Source: Gammaproteobacteria bacterium (GTDB taxonomy: Bacteria > Pseudomonadota > Gammaproteobacteria > Pseudomonadales > Azotimanducaceae). Taken from it: 32,473 nt of DNA. Where the stretch lies: NCBI GenBank assembly GCA_004357385.1, contig SMWF01000007.1:1-32473 (forward strand), written 5' to 3'. The notes under the pieces were generated by a model. That model made no database searches. It was not told the origin of the DNA and saw nothing but the letters and a program-made list of their open reading frames with translations. This document shows, in pieces, positions 32,418 through 32,473 of this stretch (the first letter of the stretch is position 1; every line of letters starts with the position of its first letter). Made by a program: the position numbers and the translations under genes.

Positions 32418-32473
32418 TTGAGCATTCTGGTCGAACCGCAACATCTGCCGGCGAACCGCGCCGAAGTCACCGA
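32418..32473 (+). CDS. Start of a further gene (partial)
   Basis: A strong GAGGAGGAG ribosome site (32406-32414) precedes a TTG at 32418, which opens a frame to the window end (MSILVEPQHLPANRAEVT). It lies 64 bases after the aruH-like gene in the same direction, so it may belong to the same operon. Eighteen residues are too few to identify a family. Confidence 0.5.
   Translation, partial: MSILVEPQHLPANRAEVT

Noticed and set aside
31022..32470. Long minus-strand open frame (482 codons) opposite the AruH-like gene
   Set aside because: It is antisense to a gene with all aminotransferase motifs, with no ribosome site or family features. Long antisense frames are common at this GC content.

Overview
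The window is a chromosomal segment of a high-GC Gram-negative bacterium. Gammaproteobacteria is the best reading, from four signs: a type IV pilus minor-pilin cluster (pilE-fimT-pilV-pilW-pilX), the conserved rplU-rpmA-obgE-proB and rpsT/murJ-ribF-lspA-fkpB neighbourhoods, an ispB-type polyprenyl synthase divergent from rplU, and an E. coli-like UUG start on rpsT. I cannot name the genus. The many small catabolic families (thiolase, NIPSNAP, DUF1330, Baeyer-Villiger monooxygenase) suggest a free-living or host-associated environmental heterotroph. No mobile element, phage, CRISPR array or rRNA is visible.

Layout. Positions 1-4481 (minus strand) hold a type IV pilus operon that runs from a PilE-like pilin through FimT, PilV, PilW and PilX to a secreted Ig/cadherin-like repeat protein that leaves the window. 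Positions 4586-8161 (minus) hold murJ-ribF-lspA-fkpB, with no ileS between ribF and lspA and no ispH after fkpB. rpsT (plus) is divergent from murJ behind a near-consensus sigma-70 promoter. Positions 8572-11614 (minus) hold rplU-rpmA-obgE-proB, with a strong intrinsic terminator between rpmA and obgE. ispB (plus) is divergent from rplU, and tRNA-Pro(CGG) follows on the minus strand.

From 13 kb the content becomes accessory and metabolic. There is a 2-hydroxyacyl-CoA lyase/oxalyl-CoA decarboxylase-type ThDP enzyme and a convergent OmpA-family lipoprotein. Next comes a plus-strand run of a Tat-exported Fe-S aldo/keto reductase followed by larC-larB-larE, which make the nickel-pincer nucleotide (NPN) cofactor of LarA-type racemases; no larA is present. 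A thiolase (minus), a secreted cyclase-family hydrolase (plus), a broken small secreted gene and a small secreted hypothetical follow. Positions 22605-26029 (minus) form a likely five-gene catabolic operon: SDR, polysaccharide deacetylase-fold hydrolase, NIPSNAP, Gfo/Idh/MocA oxidoreductase and PaaI-type thioesterase. It is divergent from a 644-residue HapE-like Baeyer-Villiger monooxygenase. A run of four small minus-strand genes (28080-29410) separates this from an aruI-aruH-like pair that could carry out the first steps of the arginine transaminase pathway. The window ends 56 bases into a further gene.

Most worth following: the NPN cofactor cluster without its client enzyme but next to an exported Fe-S reductase; the Ig-repeat protein where pilY1 is expected; the frameshifted secreted gene at 21915-22167; a perfect -10 box that would make ribF leaderless; and the repeated placement of terminal stop codons inside short inverted repeats.
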